From an uncultured Ruminococcus sp. (GTDB taxonomy: Bacteria > Bacillota > Clostridia > Oscillospirales > Ruminococcaceae), in contig USJI01000004.1 in assembly GCA_900554975.1 (NCBI GenBank), positions 1 through 14,127 of the forward strand: DNA of 14,127 bases, in the 5' to 3' direction. The notes under the pieces were generated by a model, which worked only from the letters and a program-made list of their open reading frames with translations, was not told the DNA's origin and did not search any database. The position numbers were made by a program, and so were the translations under genes. This document shows, piece by piece, positions 7,272 through 12,406 of the stretch. Position 1 is the stretch's first letter. The number at the start of each line of letters is the position of its first letter.

Positions 7272-8561
7272 TTATCCGGCTGTTTTCACAGCTTTTATTT
7301 TTGATATCCAGTTGTCCTCAACGAGAAGAACTGTAAATTCTACATCTTCGTATTTGACCGTTGGCGTTTCGTCCTCTTCGGGGATTCTGCCCAGCAGGTC
7401 AACAATAAATGCACTCATGGTGTCATAGTTATGCTCTTTCGGAAGTTCAATGCCGAGAATTTCCTCAGCGTCTTCAGGGTGGGTATCTCCCGAAATGGTG
7501 TAAATGTTGTCAGAAATCTGGACTATTTCGGCTTTTTCGTCATCATATTCGTCCTGAATATTTCCGACAATTTCTTCAAGTATATCCTCAAGACTTACAA
7601 GACCGGCAGTTCCGCCGTATTCGTCAACAACGATTGCACACTGTGCCTTTTCCTTCGTAAGTGTTTCAAAGGCATCACTGCATTTGCAGGTTTCGGGAAG
7701 GTATTTGACCTTTCGCATGAACTGGTTTACTGTAAAATCTTCGGAATGTTCACAGCCGACAAGGCAAAGCAGGTCTTTTACATATATAATGCCGATTATG
7801 TTATCGACCGATTCCTGATAAACAGGGATTCTTGAATAGCCTTCGTTTATGGCAAGATAAACTATATCGCCAATTTTTGAATTTACATCAACGGCACATA
7901 TATCCTTTCTGTGCGTCATGACATCTGAGATATCAGCATCGCCGAATTCAAAAATATTGTTTATCATTTCACGCTGGCTTTCTTCTATGACACCGGTTTC
8001 GTTTCCGGCATCTACCATCATTCTGATCTCTTCCTCTGTCACAGTGTCCTTCTGAGAGGAAATAGGAACGGAAAAAAGGCGGCAGAATACAGCTGAAATG
8101 CCGTAAGCCAGAGCACTTAACGGCGAAAGAAGTATCATAAGCAGACGTACAGGAAAAACAGTTGCCGCTGCAAATTTTTCGGGATTTTTTCCGACAATTT
8201 TTTTTGGAAGTATCTCCGTAATTGCCGTTATCAGAACATCAGCTCCCAGAACGATAAGTGCCGCAAGGACGATTTTCGCCCAGAGCCTGCCTTCGATATG
8301 CCTGATACAGAGTATAACCGTAAGAACCGATATTACCGATGTGAAAACTGTTCTTCCCATAGAAAATGAAACAATCATTTTAACAGGTTTTTCAATGAGT
8401 TTTGCAAGCCGTTCAAACTTTTTGTCCTTTTCAGCCAGAGATTTTATCCTCGAATCGCTGACTTCAATATCTGCACATTCACAGGCTGTGTAAAAGCACT
8501 TCGCAATCACAAAAAATACAAGTAAGACTATTAAAATAATTTGACTCCCGTCAGAATCCAT
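7272..8561 (-). CDS. CNNM/CorC-HlyC family membrane protein with CBS domains
   Basis: This 429-residue protein has the standard order for the hemolysin C/CorC/CNNM family: an N-terminal DUF21 membrane domain (about 3-165, hydrophobic helices near 5-22, 66-86, 95-118 and 133-160), a CBS pair (about 214-335, with MTHRKDI, GYSRIPVY and DEYGGTAGLVSLEDILEEI) and a C-terminal CorC/HlyC domain (about 345-425). The linker VTEEEIRMMVDAG...GVIEESQREMI is diagnostic. Members are linked to magnesium or other divalent cation export and homeostasis; CBS domains bind adenine nucleotides. The name hemolysin is historical and no toxin role is implied. Start ATG has AAAAGGAG seven bases upstream and a near-consensus promoter. 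It is flanked by terminators on both sides, so it is probably monocistronic. Ion specificity cannot be read from sequence. Confidence 0.92.
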   Translation of the reverse strand: MDSDGSQIILIVLLVFFVIAKCFYTACECADIEVSDSRIKSLAEKDKKFERLAKLIEKPVKMIVSFSMGRTVFTSVISVLTVILCIRHIEGRLWAKIVLAALIVLGADVLITAITEILPKKIVGKNPEKFAAATVFPVRLLMILLSPLSALAYGISAVFCRLFSVPISSQKDTVTEEEIRMMVDAGNETGVIEESQREMINNIFEFGDADISDVMTHRKDICAVDVNSKIGDIVYLAINEGYSRIPVYQESVDNIIGIIYVKDLLCLVGCEHSEDFTVNQFMRKVKYLPETCKCSDAFETLTKEKAQCAIVVDEYGGTAGLVSLEDILEEIVGNIQDEYDDEKAEIVQISDNIYTISGDTHPEDAEEILGIELPKEHNYDTMSAFIVDLLGRIPEEDETPTVKYEDVEFTVLLVEDNWISKIKAVKTAG

Positions 8562-8597
8562 AATTAAACTCCTTTTTATGTAAATAAAGTTACATTA

Positions 8598-8626
8598 AGT
8601 ATATTATAAAAAAACGATTTTGTCAA
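8598..8626 (-). promoter_or_regulatory. Strong promoter of the CNNM/CorC-like gene
   Basis: On the minus strand TTGACA (8621-8626, full consensus), a 17-base spacer and TATACT (8598-8603). Confidence 0.82.
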
Positions 8627-8670
8627 GGGTGATTTTTAGATGCAGTTAACTTTTTATGCCGAAAAATAAA

Positions 8671-8694
8671 GGGTACTCTTTTTTCAGAGTACCC
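8671..8694 (-). terminator. Intrinsic terminator of the small lipoprotein gene
   Basis: A nine-pair stem (GGGTACTCT against AGAGTACCC) with a six-base loop, followed on the minus strand by TTTATTTTT, 19 bases past the stop codon. Confidence 0.87.
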
Positions 8695-8713
8695 GTAATT
8701 ATTTTCTTAAAGA

Positions 8714-9202
8714 TTATTTTTTATAGAATTCGTATTGTCCCATGGTTTTCAGATTATAAAGATTCAGATAATCATAATCCGGAAGATAATAACCATAATA
8801 TGTAACAGGGTTTTCCTCTTCAAGTGTATTTGTTCCGCCCTCGATGCATTCCTTATTGTTGAGAATCAGAACATAATAGTTATTTTCATCAACACCGAAC
8901 TGAGCCATTGCGTTACGCTGATTTTCCTGAGGAAGTTCATGATTCTCCTCAAGATAGACTACAGCTTCAGCACCGGATATAACAGAAAACGTACCTGTAT
9001 AGTAGTTATCTTCTCTGTCGGATTTATCCCTGAAAAACTTGAAATCGCCTTCTTTGTTGAGTTCGAGAAGCATTCCCTTTGTGCTTTCCCATTTATTCCC
9101 CGTAAGATAATCGCCCTTTTCTTCCGCTTCCTTGTTTCCACAGGCGGCAAGCGAGAAGATCATGATCATGCTGAGCATAACAGCCAGAATTTTTTTTACC
9201 AT
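8714..9202 (-). CDS. Putative lipoprotein, unknown function
   Basis: This 162-residue protein has a lipoprotein signal peptide: MVKK, a hydrophobic stretch, then the lipobox LAAC with C21 as the lipidated residue. It is therefore expected on the outer face of the membrane. The mature part is acidic and Tyr/Asn-rich. The order LTGNKWEST...LELNKEGDFKFF...YYTGTFSV, ending QYEFYKK, looks like a small beta-barrel or lipocalin-like fold of the kind seen in many Clostridia lipoproteins, but I do not recognise a named family. Start ATG has AGGAG seven bases upstream. No convincing promoter stands between it and the tRNA gene upstream, and the weak candidate at 9267-9295 would start transcription inside the tRNA terminator hairpin. 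Confidence 0.8.
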   Translation of the reverse strand: MVKKILAVMLSMIMIFSLAACGNKEAEEKGDYLTGNKWESTKGMLLELNKEGDFKFFRDKSDREDNYYTGTFSVISGAEAVVYLEENHELPQENQRNAMAQFGVDENNYYVLILNNKECIEGGTNTLEEENPVTYYGYYLPDYDYLNLYNLKTMGQYEFYKK

Positions 9203-9239
9203 AACTTTTCTCCTGTAAAGTTTATCTTTAAGAAAAAAA

Positions 9240-9265
9240 CTGTGACACCGAAAGCGACATCACAG
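9240..9265 (-). terminator. Strand-specific terminator downstream of tRNA-Pro
   Basis: In minus-strand RNA the arms CUGUGA and UCACAG pair and extend inward through three G-U pairs and a C-G pair, followed by UUUUUUU. In plus-strand RNA those G-U pairs become A-C mismatches, so it works in one direction only. It most likely ends the tRNA transcript, but it also lies 38 bases upstream of the lipoprotein start and could limit read-through into that gene. Confidence 0.78.
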
Positions 9266-9266
9266 A

Positions 9267-9295
9267 ATTGTAACAAAATGAAAATGAAAATGAAA
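9267..9295 (-). promoter_or_regulatory. Weak candidate promoter upstream of the small lipoprotein gene
   Basis: On the minus strand TTTCAT (9290-9295), 17 bases, TACAAT (9267-9272). The -35 is poor and the start point would fall within the hairpin at 9240-9265. I list it only because no better promoter is visible for the lipoprotein gene. Confidence 0.3.
9275..9292. repeat. Three tandem copies of the hexamer AAAATG
   Basis: AAAATG occurs three times in tandem in the tRNA-lipoprotein intergenic region, followed by a partial fourth (AAAG). It falls between the -35 and -10 of the weak candidate promoter for the lipoprotein gene. A simple-sequence origin is likely; a regulatory role is speculative. 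Confidence 0.7.
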
Positions 9296-9326
9296 GATAT
9301 TAAAAATGATTATAAAATAGAAAAAG

Positions 9327-9403
9327 TGGTCGAGGTGACGGGACTTGAACCCACGGCCTCTGCGTCCCGAACGCAGCGCTCTACCAAACTGAGCCACACC
9401 TCG
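9327..9403 (-). tRNA. tRNA-Pro, anticodon CGG
   Basis: The minus strand folds as a complete 77-base tRNA. The seven-pair acceptor stem is CGAGGTG/CACCTCG with discriminator A and encoded CCA (9327-9329). The D arm contains GGCTCAGTTTGGTAGAGC. The anticodon stem CTGCG/CGCAG encloses loop TTCGGGA, and the T arm contains GGGTTCAAGTCCC. The anticodon CGG (9367-9369) reads proline codon CCG. C1-G72, A73 and G37 next to the anticodon are proline-tRNA features. It has its own near-consensus promoter upstream and a terminator downstream. No integrase or phage gene is adjacent, so there is no sign that it is an integration site. Confidence 0.97.
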
Positions 9404-9414
9404 TTTGCTAAATT

Positions 9415-9443
9415 ATTATATCACACTTTTGCGGATTTGTAAA
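9415..9443 (-). promoter_or_regulatory. Promoter of tRNA-Pro
   Basis: On the minus strand TTTACA (9438-9443), a 17-base spacer and TATAAT (9415-9420) with TGA in front (extended -10), ending 11 bases before the mature tRNA 5' end. Confidence 0.82.
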
Positions 9444-9470
9444 GAGTTTTTTTATATTTTTGCAAATTCA

Positions 9471-9496
9471 TGCCGGCGGATTTGCAAACGCCGGCA
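9471..9496. repeat. GC-rich hairpin after the Cys-rich gene (possible weak terminator)
   Basis: A perfect inverted repeat TGCCGGCG/CGCCGGCA encloses a ten-base loop containing the palindrome TTTGCAAA. It lies 22 bases past the stop of the minus-strand Cys/Asp-rich gene, where a terminator is expected, but no T tract follows on either strand. It could be a weak or factor-assisted terminator or an RNA-stabilising 3' hairpin. Part of it (GCGGATTTGCAAA, 9476-9488) repeats, with one change, a segment at 9431-9443 that includes the tRNA -35. Confidence 0.6.
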
Positions 9497-9518
9497 CAAA
9501 CTATTATTCTGGTTGATA

Positions 9519-9827
9519 TCAAAGATCTTCTGAACCGCTTTCAGGCTTGTCCTCAATATTGTTAAGAGCTTCTTCTTCAGTTGCTCCGCAGGCACAAGCA
9601 TCAGTTACGATAACGCTTTCATCAGCCTTTTCAGCAGGAATTTCATTTGCTTCGTCTTCTTCATCGTCGCATTCGCAGCAATCGCCGCAGCAGTCATCGC
9701 AAGCAAGTTCGTCATCATCAAAATCGTCGTCACAGCAGTCGCATTCATGTCTTTTTCTTACAAAAACAGCGGCAGCAGCAACAGCGGCAGCACCGGCAAT
9801 AAGTCCGATAATTAAACCTTTTTTCAT
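9519..9827 (-). CDS. Small membrane-anchored Cys/Asp-rich protein, unknown function
   Basis: This 102-residue protein has a Gly/Ala-rich hydrophobic helix (about 4-23) with no lipobox, ending in basic RKRH. A very acidic, Cys-rich stretch (about 28-60) follows, holding C29, C31, C32, C43, C46, C47, C50, C51 and C53 among runs of Asp and Glu. The tail is acidic with one more pair, C78 and C80 in ACAC. Eleven cysteines with CxCC, CC and CxC spacing suggest metal binding or redox chemistry, but I recognise no family. The helix could anchor the tail inside or outside; the basic residues after the helix favour a cytoplasmic tail. Start ATG has GAGGAAAG upstream. Its promoter begins just past the rsmE stop with no terminator between, so rsmE transcripts may also read in. 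Confidence 0.8.
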   Translation of the reverse strand: MKKGLIIGLIAGAAAVAAAAVFVRKRHECDCCDDDFDDDELACDDCCGDCCECDDEEDEANEIPAEKADESVIVTDACACGATEEEALNNIEDKPESGSEDL

Positions 9828-9844
9828 TTTCTTTCCTCATTTCT

Positions 9845-9935
9845 CCGCAAAGAGTGCGGTTAATTATAATAGGTCACACATGACCCGATTCACTTTGCTT
9901 TTCCAAAATAGTAATATCTGTATTCCATTTCGGGT
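9845..9935 (-). promoter_or_regulatory. Structured 5' leader of the Cys/Asp-rich gene
   Basis: The roughly 108-base leader, read on the minus strand, holds three possible pairings. ACCCGA (9930-9935) can pair with TCGGGT (9883-9888). GGTCA-TGTG-TGACC (9872-9885) forms a local hairpin that shares bases with the first pairing, so the two exclude each other. CCGCA-CTCTT-TGCGG (9845-9859) forms another hairpin just upstream of the ribosome site. It matches no riboswitch class I recognise. The second repeat could equally be a protein-binding operator. Confidence 0.5.
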
Positions 9936-9942
9936 TAAACAT

Positions 9943-9971
9943 ATTATATCACAGTTTTTCAGAAAATTCAA
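9943..9971 (-). promoter_or_regulatory. Promoter of the Cys/Asp-rich gene
   Basis: On the minus strand TTGAAT (9966-9971), a 17-base spacer and TATAAT (9943-9948) with TGA in front. The -35 begins five bases after the rsmE stop codon, so the promoter is tucked into a very short intergenic gap. Confidence 0.82.
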
Positions 9972-9976
9972 CATTT

Positions 9977-10696
9977 TTATAAATTTTTTGTAATATACAT
10001 CATTATTGATATGGCTGTCAGCGGAGCAGTTTCACATCTTAATATTCTTTCGCCCAGCCAGATTGTCTGTATGCCCGAATCCTTGGCAAGTTTTGCTTCT
10101 GATTCATCAAATCCGCCTTCGCTTCCGACCAGGATTGCGGCAGATTTTATGCTCTCCGTATTCAGTTCAGAGAACCTTATTCCGCCCTCCTCATAGAGCA
10201 TTACAGGACAGTCATATTCTTTCATCTGCAAAACGGCTTCCTTAAAGCTTATCAGAGGGGAAACCTCCGGGATTATCCCTCTTCCGGATTGTTTTGCGGC
10301 GGCAAGGGCTATTTTGCTGAGCCTTGCACGTTTCTTTTCAAAATCCTTTTTGTCAGGTCTTGAAACGCATCTTCTTGTCAGCACAGGAACTATCTCTGAA
10401 ACGCCGAGTTCCACAGCTTTCTGGATTATCTGTTCAAGCTTGTCCTGTTTCGGAACTGCCTGAAAAAGCGTCAGACGGACGGTCGGTTCAGCAGAGCAGA
10501 GTCTGCTTTCTTTTATACTGAGATATACGGTATCTTCCGTTATGGACGATATTTCACATTTGTAGTCTGTTCCGCAGGCACATACGGTCAGTTCTTCGCC
10601 CGGTTTCATTCTGAGTGAACGCCCGATATGATGTGCGTCCTCTCCGGTTATCTGCGGATTGTCAATGTCTATATCTTCAAGAAAAAATCTTGGCAT
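9977..10696 (-). CDS. rsmE: 16S rRNA (uracil1498-N3)-methyltransferase RsmE
   Basis: This 239-residue SPOUT-class enzyme methylates N3 of U1498 in 16S rRNA, at the ribosomal decoding region, using S-adenosylmethionine. The N-terminal PUA-like RNA-binding domain (about 1-68) includes DAHHIGRSLRMKPGEE. The C-terminal trefoil-knot domain holds the family motifs QDKLEQIIQKAVELGV (about 84-99), GSEGGF (191-196) and LGERILRCETAPL (214-226), which form the cofactor pocket. Length is normal. The start ATG has AGGAGG four bases upstream. In many Firmicutes rsmE follows prmA; here its own promoter precedes it and no prmA is seen. It shares a short divergent promoter region with the lipoprotein/MNT/HEPN unit, with no functional link implied. 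Confidence 0.96.
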   Translation of the reverse strand: MPRFFLEDIDIDNPQITGEDAHHIGRSLRMKPGEELTVCACGTDYKCEISSITEDTVYLSIKESRLCSAEPTVRLTLFQAVPKQDKLEQIIQKAVELGVSEIVPVLTRRCVSRPDKKDFEKKRARLSKIALAAAKQSGRGIIPEVSPLISFKEAVLQMKEYDCPVMLYEEGGIRFSELNTESIKSAAILVGSEGGFDESEAKLAKDSGIQTIWLGERILRCETAPLTAISIMMYITKNL

Positions 10697-10714
10697 ATTT
10701 CCTCCTGATTATTA

Positions 10715-10731
10715 TTTGCCGCTTCGGCAAA
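10715..10731 (-). promoter_or_regulatory. Hairpin in the rsmE 5' leader
   Basis: A seven-pair inverted repeat TTTGCCG/CGGCAAA with a three-base loop lies between the rsmE promoter and its ribosome site. In the minus-strand RNA a T run precedes it rather than follows it, so it is not a terminator for rsmE. It may affect mRNA stability or translation. Confidence 0.5.
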
Positions 10732-10746
10732 AAAATTTACAAGTAA

Positions 10747-10775
10747 ATTATACTATATTTTTCAGAAATTTTCAA
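10747..10775 (-). promoter_or_regulatory. Promoter of rsmE
   Basis: On the minus strand TTGAAA (10770-10775), a 17-base spacer and TATAAT (10747-10752). Confidence 0.82.
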
Positions 10776-10794
10776 TCATTTATTAAAATTAAAA

Positions 10795-10823
10795 TTGACA
10801 TACGGGAAAAATTGTGCTATTGT
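10795..10823 (+). promoter_or_regulatory. Promoter of the lipoprotein/MNT-like/HEPN unit
   Basis: TTGACA (10795-10800, full consensus), a 17-base spacer and TATTGT (10818-10823), a weaker -10 helped by TGC in front. It stands back to back with the rsmE promoter; the two -35 boxes are 19 bases apart. A small hairpin (GCATAC/GTATGC, 10836-10855) lies in the leader. Confidence 0.7.
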
Positions 10824-10880
10824 ATACATAAAGAGGCATACTTCTGACTGTATGCAAAAAATATATAAATGGAGAACTAT

Positions 10881-11495
10881 ATGAAAAAGTTTTTAGCTGT
10901 TCTGGTTAGTATGGTGTTTGCCGCCGCACTGTTTACCGGTTGTAAAAAGGACAAGGAAGAAAATATTGATCAGGCGGAAATGGCGTATGGTGCAACAATG
11001 CGTCAGATAGTTGACGGGCCTATCGACCTGCTTTTTGACGGACGTTTCCTGACAGATGAGGAAATGAACAAGCTTTCGGATTATTTCTATTCCATTCAGA
11101 CGCATGATGCCAGCCTGTTTGAGTCTACACAGCCGAAGCATTACATGGATCTTCTGACTGAAAATTCAGGAAAGAGCGTTGAGGATTATATCAACGATCT
11201 CGGAGATGAGGACGTTGATGCAATGGGCGAGGACTACGTTTTTGAATCAATTGAAGTTACTGATGTCGGAAACGGCAGCGGTGATATCAACATCGGGGAA
11301 ATCGAAAAAATGCTTGACGGACTTTATTCTGATAACGGTGAAAAAAAATCGTTTACAGACGGTCTGAAAGATGCAAAGTTTGCAAAAATCAACATTACCG
11401 CACATCCTGCCGGTGATGACGAAAAGGAATATCAGTACACAGACAAACTGGTATATATATTTACCTGTGAAGACGGAATATACATTATAAACTGA
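10881..11495 (+). CDS. Putative lipoprotein, first gene of the MNT-like/HEPN unit
   Basis: This 204-residue protein has a lipoprotein signal peptide with lipobox LFTGC (C21), followed by charged KKDKEEN, so it is expected to be anchored on the outer membrane face. The mature part is acidic, with a segment around FDGRFLTDEEMNKLSDYFYS and a C-terminal strand-rich end (DKLVYIFTCEDGIYIIN). I do not recognise a family. An ATG also occurs at 10869, but GGAG at 10871-10874 sits six bases before the ATG at 10881 and the signal peptide begins there, so the latter is chosen. The MNT-like gene starts 18 bases after its stop with no terminator between, so they are probably cotranscribed. Whether it works with the two cytoplasmic proteins downstream is unknown. 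Confidence 0.8.
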   Translation: MKKFLAVLVSMVFAAALFTGCKKDKEENIDQAEMAYGATMRQIVDGPIDLLFDGRFLTDEEMNKLSDYFYSIQTHDASLFESTQPKHYMDLLTENSGKSVEDYINDLGDEDVDAMGEDYVFESIEVTDVGNGSGDINIGEIEKMLDGLYSDNGEKKSFTDGLKDAKFAKINITAHPAGDDEKEYQYTDKLVYIFTCEDGIYIIN

Positions 11496-11513
11496 TTTCA
11501 GGGCGGTGGAATT

Positions 11514-11825
11514 ATGAAAGATAATCCTTATATCAGAAAAATTGTGGATACTATTGCTTCACACTGTGATGAACTTATCCGCATATACCTTATAAGCAAC
11601 AAGATAAATACCGAGGGTGAACTTACAAGCTTTAAGATAGCCCTTGTCGTGGACAACAGTATTACAAGTGTTTCCGAGCTTGAGTGCAGGCTGTATCTGA
11701 ATATAGACAGCGAGCTTCCTTTTGATATTGTTATTTATCGTGAGGAGGAGTTTGAAGAACTCAAGAATGAGATAGGAACATTTGCTTGGAAAATAAATAA
11801 TTCCGGGACGGTGTTGTATGGGTAG
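11514..11825 (+). CDS. Degenerate MNT-type nucleotidyltransferase-like protein
   Basis: This 103-residue protein has the size and ending of the minimal nucleotidyltransferase (MNT) family that pairs with HEPN proteins. The C-terminal part FDIVIYREEEFEELKNEIGTF...GTVLYG closely follows the usual MNT pattern (YxxEEFEE...F...GxxLY). The active-site region does not: where active MNTs have a Gly-Ser pair and two metal-binding Asp residues (GSxxRG...DxD), this protein has S28-N29 and, by my hand alignment, S39 and K41 in TSFKIALVV. Catalysis is therefore unlikely, and a scaffolding or antitoxin-like binding role is possible. The ribosome site is weak (GGTGGA at 11505-11510). It overlaps the HEPN gene by eight bases. 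In typical MNT/HEPN modules MNT can AMPylate and silence the HEPN partner; that mechanism would not be expected here. Confidence 0.78.
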   Translation: MKDNPYIRKIVDTIASHCDELIRIYLISNKINTEGELTSFKIALVVDNSITSVSELECRLYLNIDSELPFDIVIYREEEFEELKNEIGTFAWKINNSGTVLYG

Positions 11826-12249
11826 AGGTTATCGTGACAACGACAGCCGCAGATATTTCGACTGGCTCTACTATGCCAATCTCGACCTGCTTGCGGCAAA
11901 GACGCTGCTGAGTGATGAACGATGTTATAATGGTGCTGCATTTCATTGTCAGCAGTGCATAGAAAAGGGACTTAAAGGCTATCTTCTTTTCAAAAAGCAC
12001 AAACTTTTTGACGGACACAACCTGACATGGCTTTGCAAACAGGCTATGCAGACAGATTATCACTTTTCAACTTGGCTTGAAAAGAGTACACTTCTGAATC
12101 ATTATTACATTGAAACAAGATATCCTGCTGACCGTCCGTTTGATATTGATACAGACACGATTATGGAACTTATACATTCTGCATCGGAAATGCTCAGCTT
12201 TATTACAGAGATAATTCATTTTGATTTCAGGAGTTATCACAAGAAATGA
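11818..12249 (+). CDS. HEPN domain protein
   Basis: This 143-residue helical protein fits the HEPN family: an N-terminal helix (WLYYANLDLLAAKTLL, about 16-31), the core motif HCQQCIEKGLKGYL (43-56), HNLTWLCKQA (67-76) and the YYIETRYPAD motif (96-105). HEPN proteins include MNT-associated proteins and RNA-cleaving toxins. The RX4-6H catalytic motif of RNase toxins is not visible: the nearest arrangement is R35-x7-H43, and the tail has only R138-x2-H141. It may thus be a non-nuclease, nucleotide- or protein-binding member like many of the MNT-linked kind. ATG overlaps the MNT-like gene by eight bases with no good ribosome site, so translation is probably coupled, which fits a stoichiometric complex. 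A terminator follows directly. Confidence 0.88.
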   Translation: MGRGYRDNDSRRYFDWLYYANLDLLAAKTLLSDERCYNGAAFHCQQCIEKGLKGYLLFKKHKLFDGHNLTWLCKQAMQTDYHFSTWLEKSTLLNHYYIETRYPADRPFDIDTDTIMELIHSASEMLSFITEIIHFDFRSYHKK

Positions 12250-12256
12250 TTATAAT

Positions 12257-12284
12257 ACGGGACGTTCTGTAATGAACGTCCCGT
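12257..12284 (+). terminator. Intrinsic terminator of the lipoprotein/MNT-like/HEPN unit
   Basis: A perfect 11-pair stem (ACGGGACGTTC against GAACGTCCCGT) with a six-base loop and TTCCTTTG after it, seven bases past the HEPN stop codon. Confidence 0.9.
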
Positions 12285-12336
12285 TTCCTTTGCTAAACGG
12301 ATTTAAAATTTTAAAATAACAAACTAAAAAAGAATG

Positions 12337-12365
12337 TAGACATTTTTTGTACATTATGTTATAAT
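12337..12365 (+). promoter_or_regulatory. Promoter of the M20 peptidase gene
   Basis: TAGACA (12337-12342, five of six), a 17-base spacer and TATAAT (12360-12365) with TGT in front (extended -10). Confidence 0.8.
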
Positions 12366-12406
12366 ATGACTATAAAAAAGAACGAAATTTATAAGAGGTG
12401 AATATT

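Noticed and set aside
9327..9403. tRNA-Pro as an integration site for a mobile element
   Set aside because: No integrase, no repeated tRNA 3' end and no phage-like gene was seen nearby.
9471..9496. GC-rich hairpin as a standard intrinsic terminator
   Set aside because: No T tract follows on either strand, so I list it as a repeat with a possible weak terminator role.
9547..9993. Plus-strand open frame rich in Ser, Ala and Gln opposite the Cys/Asp-rich gene
   Set aside because: It is the antisense reading of Asp/Cys codons, giving low-complexity Ser and Gln runs, and has no ribosome site. The minus-strand frame has a proper start and membrane helix.
11818..12249. Reading the HEPN gene as an active RNase toxin
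   Set aside because: No RX4-6H motif is visible; the R35-x7-H43 spacing does not fit. Calling it a toxin would go beyond the sequence.
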